Positions 43,831 to 52,071 of a stretch of DNA of 64,000 nucleotides are shown here, piece after piece. The position numbers and the translations under genes are program-made. Within the stretch, counting starts at the first letter, position 1; each line of letters starts with the position of its first letter. The DNA comes from JAUIET01 sp964352475. GTDB lineage: Bacteria; Pseudomonadota; Gammaproteobacteria; Pseudomonadales; JAUIET01. The notes below the pieces were generated by a model. That model did not search any database. It saw only the letters and a program-made list of their open reading frames with translations, and was not told where the DNA came from. Location of the stretch: positions 6,531 to 70,530 of the forward strand of contig CAYGSL010000021.1 of NCBI GenBank assembly GCA_964352475.1, read 5' to 3'.

Positions 43831-44967
43831 ATGAATTTTGAGTTAACAGATGATCAACGAGACGTGCAGGCACTGGCTCGCAAAATAATCGAAGACTATT
43901 GCTCAAACGAGCAACTGAGAGAGTTTGACCAGGGCGAGCGATTCGATGAGGCACTGTGGCAGGAGCTTGCGAAAGCAGGTTTGTTAGGGATCGCGATAGA
44001 GGAACAATATGGCGGCATGGGCTTTGATTTTGAAACCCTGTGTTTGCTGGTTGAAGAAGTAGGGCGTTGCGTTGCACCTGTGCCAGTTGTGCCAAGCCTT
44101 GTTCTAGCGGCACAGATGGTCCAGCGCTTTGCAGATACTGATCTAAAGAACAGTGTATTGCCTGACATTGCATCAGGTAAGAGTATGCTGATTGCGGCGT
44201 TTGCCGAAGCTGATGATAAGGGAGTGCAGCCTTCCGCAGTGCGGGCAGCAAGAGTCGATGGCGGCTGGACACTGGAGGGCGAGAAGCATTTTGTGCCGTT
44301 TGCATCACGTGCGCAGCATTTGTTGTTGAGCGCACAAACCGAAGATGGTGTAGGCGTGTACCTACTGCCCTCGGATTCGCCAGGTTTAAGTATGCAGCAG
44401 CACACAAGTACGGCCGGTGAATACCAATACTCTCTTGTTTTAAAAAATGTCGCGCTAAGCGATGAGCAATGCGTGCTGTCAGGTGAGCAGGCGATTACCG
44501 CGCTTGCGGAAATAAACAATCTGGGTGTTGCGGCAGTCTGTGCGCAAATGCTTGGTATCTGCGAAGTGATGCTGCGAACTACGGCCGCCTATACGTCTGA
44601 ACGTGAACAATTTGGTGTAAAGGTAGCCACCTTCCAAGCGGTGGGGCAGCGCGCGGCTGACAGCTACATAGACGTAGAATGTTTGCGCCTGGTCACACAA
44701 AAAGCGGTATACGCGGTTGAGCACGAATCGGTGCAAGAGGCGCTGGCCGCCTGCCTGGTTGCCAAAATATGGGCGGGCGATGCTGGGCACCGGGTAAGCC
44801 ATGCTGCGCAGCACCTGCACGGCGGCATGGGGGTCGACAGAGACTACTCCCTGTGGCGATATTGCCTGTGGGCAAAACAACTGGAATTGACCTTGGGCAA
44901 TAGTGCGGAATTAACTGAGCAGCTGGGAGAGGAAATTGCGGCGGAATTCAAGGCCACAGCGCTGTAG
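43831..44967 (+). CDS. Acyl-CoA dehydrogenase, probable partner subunit
   Basis: The 378-residue protein has the family fold (MNFELTDDQRDVQALARK, IAIEEQYGGMGFDFE) but degenerate middle motifs: FAEADDKGVQ replaces the usual TEP/SEPGAGSD segment, and the GEKHFV strand differs from NGxKxWIT. The end HLHGGMGVDRDYSLWRY is characteristic of ChsE2/FadE29-like partner chains. A GAGAG site precedes ATG 43831. It is best read as the structural or FAD-sharing partner of the preceding gene. Confidence 0.9.
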   Translation: MNFELTDDQRDVQALARKIIEDYCSNEQLREFDQGERFDEALWQELAKAGLLGIAIEEQYGGMGFDFETLCLLVEEVGRCVAPVPVVPSLVLAAQMVQRFADTDLKNSVLPDIASGKSMLIAAFAEADDKGVQPSAVRAARVDGGWTLEGEKHFVPFASRAQHLLLSAQTEDGVGVYLLPSDSPGLSMQQHTSTAGEYQYSLVLKNVALSDEQCVLSGEQAITALAEINNLGVAAVCAQMLGICEVMLRTTAAYTSEREQFGVKVATFQAVGQRAADSYIDVECLRLVTQKAVYAVEHESVQEALAACLVAKIWAGDAGHRVSHAAQHLHGGMGVDRDYSLWRYCLWAKQLELTLGNSAELTEQLGEEIAAEFKATAL

Positions 44968-44990
44968 CTCGCTCTGCCAAAGTGTTGTGT

Positions 44991-46424
44991 TCAGGCGCGT
45001 AAGATTTTCATGGAATCTGTTCCACCCAAGTCACCGGTTATGCTGCCTTTGGTGAGAATTACAAAGTCACCTTCGCTAATCAGGCCACGATTTTTGAGTT
45101 CGCTCATAGCCTCTTCATTGACTTTATCTACCGGAAAATTATGCGCTTCAAATGGTATCGAATAGACCCCGCGGTAGAGTGATACCCTGCGTCGGGTTGC
45201 GGTTTGTCGGCTGAAAGCGTAGATCGGGAGGCCGGTACTTAATCGTGACATCCATAAGGGTGTTGAGCCAGATTCAGTCAGGCAGATAACAGCTGCCACC
45301 CCTTCTAGGTGATTAGCCGCATATATCGTTGACATCGCAATCGCTTCATCAATTCTCTGGAAATTTCGCTCCAGACGGTAGCTAGAACGTCGGGTTGATG
45401 GTTCCTTCTCTGCGCCAATGCATGTTTCACTCATAGCTGTCACGGCTTCAAGCGGGTACTGGCCGGCCGCTGTCTCGGCGGACAGCATCACAGCGTCAGT
45501 GCCGTCTAGCACGGCGTTGGCCACATCAAAGACCTCTGCGCGAGTGGGCATTGGGTTACTGATCATGGTTTCCATCATTTGCGTGGCCGTTATAACGCAT
45601 CTGTTCAGTTGCCGCGCGCGCTTGATAAGATACTTCTGCACGCCTATCAGCTGAGGGTCACCTATCTCTACGCCGAGATCTCCACGGGCAACCATGACTG
45701 CATCAGAAGCCAGAATAATATCGTCCAGCAGTGCTTTGTCACCAACCGCTTCGGCGCGCTCTATTTTGGCCACGATGCGCGCCTGGCTGTGCTCAGCCAT
45801 CATCGCATTACGCGCCTGATTGATATCATCAGCAGTAGCGGGAAAAGACACAGCAACATAATCCGCACCCAGTTTTGCAGCGGTTCGCATGTCTTGATGA
45901 TCTTTTTCGGTAAGCGCTGGCGCTGATAAACCGCCGCCCAGTTTGTTAATGCCTTTCTTGTTAGACAATGTGCCGCCAAACACTACCTTGCAGTTAACCC
46001 GAGTATTTTCAACGCCAACAACCTGCAGGCGAATTCGCCCATCGTCCAACAACAAGGTATCCCCGGCACTGCACTGCTCGGTCAGGGCTTTGTAATCAAC
46101 GCCTACAGATTGCTGATCACCATTCTGCTCAGCCAGTGCGGTATCAAGACTGAACAAGTCATCTTTTTTTAAATCTATAGAACCACTTTGGAAGCTTTGG
46201 ATACGAATTTTCGGACCTTGCAAGTCGGCCAATATGGCAACGCTGGTGTCGCTTGCCTCACTGAGTTCACGAATTTGACGAGCACGCAGAATATGATCTT
46301 CGCTTCGACCATGGGAAAAATTCAGCCGAAAAACGTTTACACCGGCGGCAATCAGCCCCTGCAGCACACCTGGGCGATCAGTGGACGGTCCCAGTGTGGC
46401 AACTATCTTGGTTCTGCGGCTCAA
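44991..46424 (-). CDS. pyk: Pyruvate kinase
   Basis: The 477-residue protein starts at TTG 46422-46424, with AAGGGAGA (plus 46429-46436) well placed upstream. KIVATLGPST, RLNFSHG, ADLQGPKIRI, VARGDLGVEIG, ATQMMETM and VMLSAETAAGQYP are the full set of family signatures. It makes pyruvate and ATP from phosphoenolpyruvate and ADP. It is convergent with the acyl-CoA dehydrogenases. The C-terminal regulatory domain is present (from about residue 350). Confidence 0.97.
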   Translation of the reverse strand: MSRRTKIVATLGPSTDRPGVLQGLIAAGVNVFRLNFSHGRSEDHILRARQIRELSEASDTSVAILADLQGPKIRIQSFQSGSIDLKKDDLFSLDTALAEQNGDQQSVGVDYKALTEQCSAGDTLLLDDGRIRLQVVGVENTRVNCKVVFGGTLSNKKGINKLGGGLSAPALTEKDHQDMRTAAKLGADYVAVSFPATADDINQARNAMMAEHSQARIVAKIERAEAVGDKALLDDIILASDAVMVARGDLGVEIGDPQLIGVQKYLIKRARQLNRCVITATQMMETMISNPMPTRAEVFDVANAVLDGTDAVMLSAETAAGQYPLEAVTAMSETCIGAEKEPSTRRSSYRLERNFQRIDEAIAMSTIYAANHLEGVAAVICLTESGSTPLWMSRLSTGLPIYAFSRQTATRRRVSLYRGVYSIPFEAHNFPVDKVNEEAMSELKNRGLISEGDFVILTKGSITGDLGGTDSMKILRA

Positions 46425-46428
46425 ACGA

Positions 46429-46436
46429 TCTCCCTT
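46429..46436 (-). promoter_or_regulatory. Ribosome binding site deciding the TTG start of pyk
   Basis: AAGGGAGA on the minus strand lies four bases before the TTG codon and no ATG or GTG is equally well placed, so it fixes an uncommon initiation codon. Confidence 0.75.
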
Positions 46437-46560
46437 GCTGCAAAATTTTGCTTAGCGTGTGGACGTAAATAATGAAGTTCGACCTTAAACGATGTGGTCA
46501 GTCAGATAAAGCGAATGTCAGCGTGATTTTTGCCCATGAAGTATGCGCAGTAACGTTTTC

Positions 46561-46590
46561 TTGACACCTATTCCAGACTTGCACTTGTAC
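46561..46590 (+). promoter_or_regulatory. Possible promoter for the HDOD gene
   Basis: A perfect TTGACA (46561-46566) is followed after 18 bases by TTGTAC (46585-46590), a poor -10. It lies 50-80 bases before ATG 46641. The -35 match is striking but the -10 is weak. Confidence 0.35.
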
Positions 46591-46640
46591 AAAAAGTTGA
46601 CTTTACTTAGTTCATTCAGGTCAAAATGAGTGCTTACTAA

Positions 46641-47480
46641 ATGGACCTTAGTATAGCCGATGTAGAACGTACAATATTGGAAGCAATCAGGGCTGACGCT
46701 CTGACCTTGCCTACGCTTCCAGACGTTGCCCTAAGAGTTAAAGAAGTTGCCTCCAAGCCGGAGACTGACATCAATACACTCTATCGAGTGGTTTGCACGG
46801 ATGCGTCGGTATCAGCGCGCATGTTGAAAGTGGCTAATAGTCCTGCAATGCGGCGCAGCGAAAACGAAGTGACGGATCTCAAACTTGCATTGACTACTAT
46901 GGGTACCAAGTACTCCAGCAACCTTGCACTAGGTGTTGCCATGGCCCAGATGTTCCAGTCGAAGACGGCGGTGATTGACAAACAATTGAAGGCCACCTGG
47001 CAGCTCAGTTCGGAAGTAGCCGGCCTTTCGCAAGCTTTCTGTCAGTTCGCAGCTGGACTGGAGCCTTCCGTTGGCATGCTGGCGGGGCTGGTGCACAGAA
47101 TTGGTGCCTTGCCCGTGCTTAGCTTCGCTGAGCAAAACGAGTCACTGTCGAGTAACGAAGATTTACTGCTAGAGGCGGTAGAGTCTCTTCACCCCTATCT
47201 GGGCGGTCAGATTCTCAGGAAATGGGGCTTTAGCGATTCCATTGTTGAAGTTTGTGAGCACTACCTGGATTTTGAACGTGAGCGTGAGACCGCGGATTAC
47301 GTTGATGTGGTCACTGTTGCTGTACTAGAGAACTCGGGGGCAACGGATCAGGCACTGGCCAACGTTGATCGATCTAAAGTGGGGGCTTATGCTCGCCTGA
47401 ATATGAACCCGGAAAGTGGTGGTGTTGGTACGGTTGAAATCTCTGGTACTGCTTCAGATGCCGCCTGGGCTATGGGCTAG
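46641..47480 (+). CDS. HDOD-domain protein
   Basis: The 279-residue protein contains an HDOD domain (LTLPTLPDVALRVKEVA, then VCTDASVSARMLKVANSPAM), highly similar in pattern to the one at 13447-14313, so they may be paralogues. The C-terminal region has no recognised domain. The four-codon frame ATG AGT GCT TAC TAA ends immediately before ATG 46641 in the same phase. HDOD proteins act as signalling adaptors; the partner here is unknown. Confidence 0.86.
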   Translation: MDLSIADVERTILEAIRADALTLPTLPDVALRVKEVASKPETDINTLYRVVCTDASVSARMLKVANSPAMRRSENEVTDLKLALTTMGTKYSSNLALGVAMAQMFQSKTAVIDKQLKATWQLSSEVAGLSQAFCQFAAGLEPSVGMLAGLVHRIGALPVLSFAEQNESLSSNEDLLLEAVESLHPYLGGQILRKWGFSDSIVEVCEHYLDFERERETADYVDVVTVAVLENSGATDQALANVDRSKVGAYARLNMNPESGGVGTVEISGTASDAAWAMG

Positions 47481-47507
47481 TGGCGTTCGCAAGCGACTAG
47501 CGGCGCA

Positions 47508-48296
47508 CTATCGCCCTATATTAAAACCATTCTTGTAAAGGTCGACAAAAGCGCGGCCGATCACATCGATAACTTCCTGCACAGAACTGGTGTTTTTCAG
47601 GTCATCGATTCGGTATTCCACCGCCCCTGAATCGCCAACCGTCTGCACGCTGATGACTGCGATCTTTTCGTCGCCAACAATGTTCGAGTATCGAAAGCGG
47701 ATGTTATGGGCTTCGTTATCAATCTTGATAAATTCTGCAATGGCGCGCTTGGCCAGCTGGTAGTCATCATTGCTTTCGGATTTATCTCTGACAATATCAG
47801 AAATACGACGCACGAAAGCATCCACCGCGTTAGCAAGCTGATGCCAATGGCGGCTATTGGTCACCGACGTTTGCGAATGCCCAAGCTGATTGGCCGCCAG
47901 TTCAGCGGTTCTTTCGGCGTGTAAATTGATTTCCAGATTGGCGAAAACGCTGGGGTCAACCAGTTGGGTAACGTCCTGGTTTGTATTGATGAAAAGCAGA
48001 CCGAAACGTGGTCCGTGATCAGTGGATTCTTTATGGCATATCAGTGCGCTGCCACTGACCGATCGCCCGGATAGGGACAAAACAAAATCCAGTTTGTCCA
48101 GTAGCTCACTGTCCAAGGTGCGGCAGATAAAGCTCAGCCCATTCTCACTGAAATCGACCGCTACGCAGGATTCGTACCGGCCAAGACCGCTGAAATGATG
48201 TTTGCGAACCTTGATTTCGGTGCCAGGTATGCTGTGTCGCGAGTCACGGCGCCGTTCGTCGACTTCGTCCGTTTTGCTGTCGGGCTTTTGCTTCAT
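47508..48296 (-). CDS. PilZ-domain protein
   Basis: The 262-residue protein has an N-terminal PilZ domain with RRDSR (16-20) and DFSENG (48-53), the two c-di-GMP-binding motifs, with beta-strands through about residue 120. The C-terminal half is helical and unassigned. It should respond to cyclic di-GMP. It is convergent with the HDOD gene, with 27 bases between stops. Adjacent HDOD and PilZ genes hint at a shared signalling role, which is inference. Confidence 0.85.
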   Translation of the reverse strand: MKQKPDSKTDEVDERRRDSRHSIPGTEIKVRKHHFSGLGRYESCVAVDFSENGLSFICRTLDSELLDKLDFVLSLSGRSVSGSALICHKESTDHGPRFGLLFINTNQDVTQLVDPSVFANLEINLHAERTAELAANQLGHSQTSVTNSRHWHQLANAVDAFVRRISDIVRDKSESNDDYQLAKRAIAEFIKIDNEAHNIRFRYSNIVGDEKIAVISVQTVGDSGAVEYRIDDLKNTSSVQEVIDVIGRAFVDLYKNGFNIGR

Positions 48297-48403
48297 GGCT
48301 CATCCTTGGCGCATGGGGTGCCGCGCGCAGAAATTCGCGCTGCTTATATTGGTTTAGCCTATGTGGATTGTGATTTCCAGTGATGGCAAGTGCCCGATAA
48401 ATC

Positions 48404-48964
48404 CTACCAGTACCGGACTCTACCGAGATCTACATGGATAAAGCCGTTTTCGGCATACAGACCTACGCCACCAAGTTTCAACTCAACAGCTGCTTTGTGC
48501 AGCGTTTCCAGCGACGTGCCGGGCAAACGTATGTCAATGGCCTTACCCAGTATATGCTGGCTCTTGCTGGCCACCTGGCGTCCTGCTGCGGCAAGGCTTT
48601 GGTTAGTTTGTGGCGAGCGGTATCCCGAAATGACTTCAAAATCGGCATCGCTGCCGACGGACTGCCGTAATGTATACAACAGCTCGAACAAACTCGGATC
48701 GATAGCGGCCACTTCATTGCGCCTGTGATCACGCAGCAAGCTGTTCAGTTGCTTCAGGCTTTTCGGCAGGAAGCGGCCGTTGCGCCAGTAGGTGATGCGT
48801 AATCGCTCTCCTGTGTGGAGATTATGGAAGCCAAGCGTTTTGCTGTGTTGTGCAGAATTGGCGGCTTGGGCGCTAGACAATGGCAGTGCACTGCTGAGCG
48901 ATAACAACGCCGAGAGCATCAAGCGAATAACAAGCTTGTTATCAGGATTTCGTTGCAGTTGCAT
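48404..48964 (-). CDS. mepK: MepK-like murein endopeptidase (DUF882, peptidase M15)
   Basis: The protein is 186 residues from ATG 48962-48964, chosen because AGGA stands five bases upstream; a longer frame to 49084 would overlap ldtD more. A signal peptide ends near SAQA. Zinc and catalytic residues are in SQHILGKAIDI (His137, Asp144) and FIHVDLG (His177), with SGYRSPQT before them. It resembles E. coli YcbK/MepK, which cleaves 3-3 and 4-3 crosslinks. It overlaps the upstream ldtD by 23 bases, reproducing the E. coli ycbB-ycbK order. Confidence 0.92.
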   Translation of the reverse strand: MQLQRNPDNKLVIRLMLSALLSLSSALPLSSAQAANSAQHSKTLGFHNLHTGERLRITYWRNGRFLPKSLKQLNSLLRDHRRNEVAAIDPSLFELLYTLRQSVGSDADFEVISGYRSPQTNQSLAAAGRQVASKSQHILGKAIDIRLPGTSLETLHKAAVELKLGGVGLYAENGFIHVDLGRVRYW

Positions 48965-50411
48965 TTTTTCCTGCGCGAACAATACCGTAAGCCAAAGTGG
49001 AGCTTGGTGAGTCTGTTTCGATCTGCGGCCCGTTGGAATCAAGATCATAAATATCCTGGCTGTGCTGTAACACGCCATCATCATTTACCCAACTGGTCCA
49101 GTAAACATAATGTACTGGTAAAGTTTCGCGAACTCTTACAGCACGCGTATTGCCTGAATTCAGCAGCGACTCTATTTCTGCGTTTGTATACTGTGATTCC
49201 AATACATACCTTGCCAATCGCTCAGGGTGTTCAAGCCTCACGCAACCCGAGCTCAGCGCTCTGTCAGCTCGCTGAAAAAGGGTCTTGGCATTAGTGTCAT
49301 GCAAATAAATTGCCCGGCTGTTTGGAGTAACAAATTTAACTTTGCCGAGTGCATTTTTCGGGCCGGGCGCTTGTTTCATCCGGTAAGGAAAATCCTTGAG
49401 CATGGATGGCCAATCGATGGTTGCAGGGTCTATTTGTTCCTTACTGGTCCAGTCGGCGTAGACTGCAATGTTTCGCTGACTTAAATAGTCTGCTTGTTTG
49501 ATCTGTTTGGGTATCAAATCCTTGTGAGCAATCTTTGGTGGTACGTTCCAACCTGGATTTAGCACCACACTGCTGAGTTCGGAACTGAATTGCGGTGTTG
49601 GGCGACTGGTTTTGCCCACAATCGCTTTCAGCGTCAAGACGCTCTCATAACGTTCAAAAACGCTAACCTGAAAGGCCGGTATATTGGCAATCAGGTAGCG
49701 CTCCCCCAATGAATTGTCCAGAGTAGCCATACGCAACAGGTTTGTACGCAAGCGACGCTCCATCCATTCTGCGTCCAGGCGCAGTGCGCTCACACTCTGC
49801 GCGTCCAGCTTGCCGCTTGCAGGCAAGCCAAAGCGCTTCTGGAACTGCATTAGTGCTGCTTGAAGCTGCGGCGCCAATTTGGCTACCTCTGAATCGGGCG
49901 CGGTAGAGTGGGCAACAGTCACCTGGCGTACGCTGCACACCTCAGAGGAAAGCCCACCCAAGGTGACTTCCTCGTTAAGCAGGTCACCCTGCAGCCAGAG
50001 CAGGTAAGCGGCTAGCTCTGGATTTATTTCGCTGTGTGAATCTGCGCACCAATACCCGGAGTCATTAAGTAAGCGATATTGAATGTAGTGGCTGAATAGC
50101 GCGCTGTACTGAGGCCAGGGGCTTTCCAGCAGAAGTTCTTCAATCGAATCGGTCTGCTGTGACTGCTGGTAACGAGCAACAATCAGTTTTGCGTATTGGG
50201 ATTTACTCGGGTGACCCAGCCAGTGTGGTGCTGTGCCACTGAGGTTGGCAGCAATGCGCGCTCTTAAATTGCTGTCTGCGCCACTTGATTGACTTGAAAA
50301 GGCTAATGTTACGGCTAGAAAAAATAGCGGGATGAAGAGTTTGTTTGCTTGAAAAGATTGCTCAAGGAAAGAAGTTGGTAGATTCTTTTGGGTTGAGACA
50401 ATGTTTTTCAT
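48942..50411 (-). CDS. ldtD: L,D-transpeptidase LdtD (YcbB)-like
   Basis: The 489-residue protein has a signal segment (LFIPLFFLAVTLAFS), a peptidoglycan-binding domain (LMQFQKRFGLPASGKLDAQSV), a helical capping region and a YkuD catalytic domain with ALSSGCVRLEHPE (Cys390). It forms 3-3 crosslinks between stem peptides, a response to envelope stress. AGGG precedes ATG 50409-50411. mepK follows with a 23-base overlap, so crosslink formation and cleavage are encoded together. The signal is preceded by an unusually long polar N-terminus. Confidence 0.94.
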   Translation of the reverse strand: MKNIVSTQKNLPTSFLEQSFQANKLFIPLFFLAVTLAFSSQSSGADSNLRARIAANLSGTAPHWLGHPSKSQYAKLIVARYQQSQQTDSIEELLLESPWPQYSALFSHYIQYRLLNDSGYWCADSHSEINPELAAYLLWLQGDLLNEEVTLGGLSSEVCSVRQVTVAHSTAPDSEVAKLAPQLQAALMQFQKRFGLPASGKLDAQSVSALRLDAEWMERRLRTNLLRMATLDNSLGERYLIANIPAFQVSVFERYESVLTLKAIVGKTSRPTPQFSSELSSVVLNPGWNVPPKIAHKDLIPKQIKQADYLSQRNIAVYADWTSKEQIDPATIDWPSMLKDFPYRMKQAPGPKNALGKVKFVTPNSRAIYLHDTNAKTLFQRADRALSSGCVRLEHPERLARYVLESQYTNAEIESLLNSGNTRAVRVRETLPVHYVYWTSWVNDDGVLQHSQDIYDLDSNGPQIETDSPSSTLAYGIVRAGKNATATKS

Positions 50412-50560
50412 ACTGACCCTGTTGATTTAAAGGCAGTTCACATAAGCTGCGTGATCATGTTCACAGTAAATCCGTAAACTGTTCAAAAAGTGTACTGCAG
50501 TAATTCACATTTCGCCGTTTTTTGGCGATGAGCGGACTGCAAAGAAGAGCAATTAGCCGT

Positions 50561-50588
50561 TTGTCGATCTTGAATATCCGGCTATAGT
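50561..50588 (+). promoter_or_regulatory. Likely sigma70 promoter for waaA
   Basis: TTGTCG (50561-50566), a 16-base spacer and TATAGT (50583-50588) precede a leader of about 95 bases. Four of six and five of six bases match consensus. It is the best candidate in the 279-base divergent region between ldtD and waaA. Confidence 0.5.
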
Positions 50589-50690
50589 TAATATGTTGTC
50601 TTGGATTTTCGCGGCCATTGATCGGCTCGAACTAGACAGTGGCTGTAAATGGACTGAATAAAAAATGGATGTTTTTTCGTACGCCGTACT

Positions 50691-51971
50691 ATGACTCTGC
50701 CTCTTTATAATCTTCTGATCCGCATACTGACGCCGTTGATCTTGCTGCGCCAGCTCGTTAAGAGTCTGAAAGAACCCGGTTATCGACAACGTTTGCCTGA
50801 GCGGCTGGGCTATTGCCCGAAAACCTTGCCAAAACAGGCGATATGGATTCATGCAGTGTCCGTGGGTGAGACGGTTGCCTGCGTGCCGCTGGTGGCCGGC
50901 TTACGCAAGCGTTATCCGCAGCACCGCATACTCATTACTACCATGACGCCCAGCGGCAGCGAACAAGTCAAGCGCAGTTTTGGAGACAGCGTGGATCACG
51001 CTTATCTTCCGTATGACCTTCCTGGTGCGATGCGGCGTTTTATTGGCCAGCTGCAACCTTATATGTGTGTGATTATCGAAACAGAATTATGGCCAAACAT
51101 GATTGGAGAATGCGCGCGAAACAATGTGCCAACAGCACTGGTTAACGCGCGTCTTTCGGAGAAGTCGGCACGGGGTTATGCGCGAATTCCCAGGTTGGTA
51201 AACGACATGTTTGCAGGACTTACAATTGTTGCGGCGCAAAGCGACACTGCAGGTGATCGCTTTCTTGCTCTGGGTCTTGATCAGGACAAATTGCATATTG
51301 GCGGCAGTATCAAATTCGATTGCATTTTGGACGACGTTACCAAGAAGCGCGCCGTGAAGCTGCGCAAATCCTGGGACCCGGAGTGTACGCGGCCCATCTG
51401 GATTGCCGCCAGCACTCATAAGGGTGAAGAGGCTATCATTCTTGATGTGCATAAAAAATTAATGGTGAGCCACCCTGATGCATTGTTGGTGCTGGTGCCC
51501 AGGCACAGGCACCGAATGGAGTCCGTTTACAAATTGTGTCAGCGAAGTAATATGACGGTGATAAGGCGCTCACGTGCGCAAACTGTCAGTGATTGCTCAC
51601 AAGTAGTGCTAGGCGACACCATTGGCGAACTAAGCCTGTTGTACGGTGCTTGCGATATTGCGTTTGTTGGCGGTAGTTTGGTCCCACGCGGTGGCCATAA
51701 TATGATTGAACCAGCTGCATGGGGCTTGCCGATAGTCTGTGGTACGAACACATTTAACTTTCCTGAAGTGGCTGCAGCACTGAGCCGTTCTGGTGGCCAG
51801 CACTGCGTGCACAATGCCCAACAGCTTTTACTGCAACTGGAGCGCTTATTGCCGGATGTTAGCGGTAGGCGCACTGTAGGTGAAGCAAATCGCGCCCTGG
51901 TGGCAAGTCATCGTGGTGCTGTTGAAAAGCAATTATCCATTCTGGATTGCCTGATATCTGACGCGGCCTGA
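50691..51971 (+). CDS. waaA: 3-deoxy-D-manno-octulosonic acid transferase (Kdo transferase)
   Basis: The 426-residue protein has the normal length and motifs: LYNLLIRILTPLILLR (membrane-associated helix), WIHAVSVGET, YDLPGAMRRF and ALVNARLSEKSARGY. The C-terminal nucleotide-binding half has VGGSLVPRGGHNMIEPAAWG, as in GT30 enzymes. It adds Kdo to lipid IVA at the inner face of the inner membrane, the committed step of LPS core synthesis. No Shine-Dalgarno is seen before ATG 50691, but no upstream in-frame alternative exists. Confidence 0.97.
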   Translation: MTLPLYNLLIRILTPLILLRQLVKSLKEPGYRQRLPERLGYCPKTLPKQAIWIHAVSVGETVACVPLVAGLRKRYPQHRILITTMTPSGSEQVKRSFGDSVDHAYLPYDLPGAMRRFIGQLQPYMCVIIETELWPNMIGECARNNVPTALVNARLSEKSARGYARIPRLVNDMFAGLTIVAAQSDTAGDRFLALGLDQDKLHIGGSIKFDCILDDVTKKRAVKLRKSWDPECTRPIWIAASTHKGEEAIILDVHKKLMVSHPDALLVLVPRHRHRMESVYKLCQRSNMTVIRRSRAQTVSDCSQVVLGDTIGELSLLYGACDIAFVGGSLVPRGGHNMIEPAAWGLPIVCGTNTFNFPEVAAALSRSGGQHCVHNAQQLLLQLERLLPDVSGRRTVGEANRALVASHRGAVEKQLSILDCLISDAA

Positions 51972-52071
51972 TCTGGCCTTTTAACAAAATCGCAACTGTG
52001 TTTCGAAACCGTCTGGGGTAACCTGCGTTTTTAGCGATGCACTTGGTAATCAGCCAGCAACGGGAGGTAAT

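Noticed and set aside
50553..50852. 99-residue minus-strand frame over the waaA start
   Set aside because: Overlaps the waaA start and the proposed promoter; no family features.
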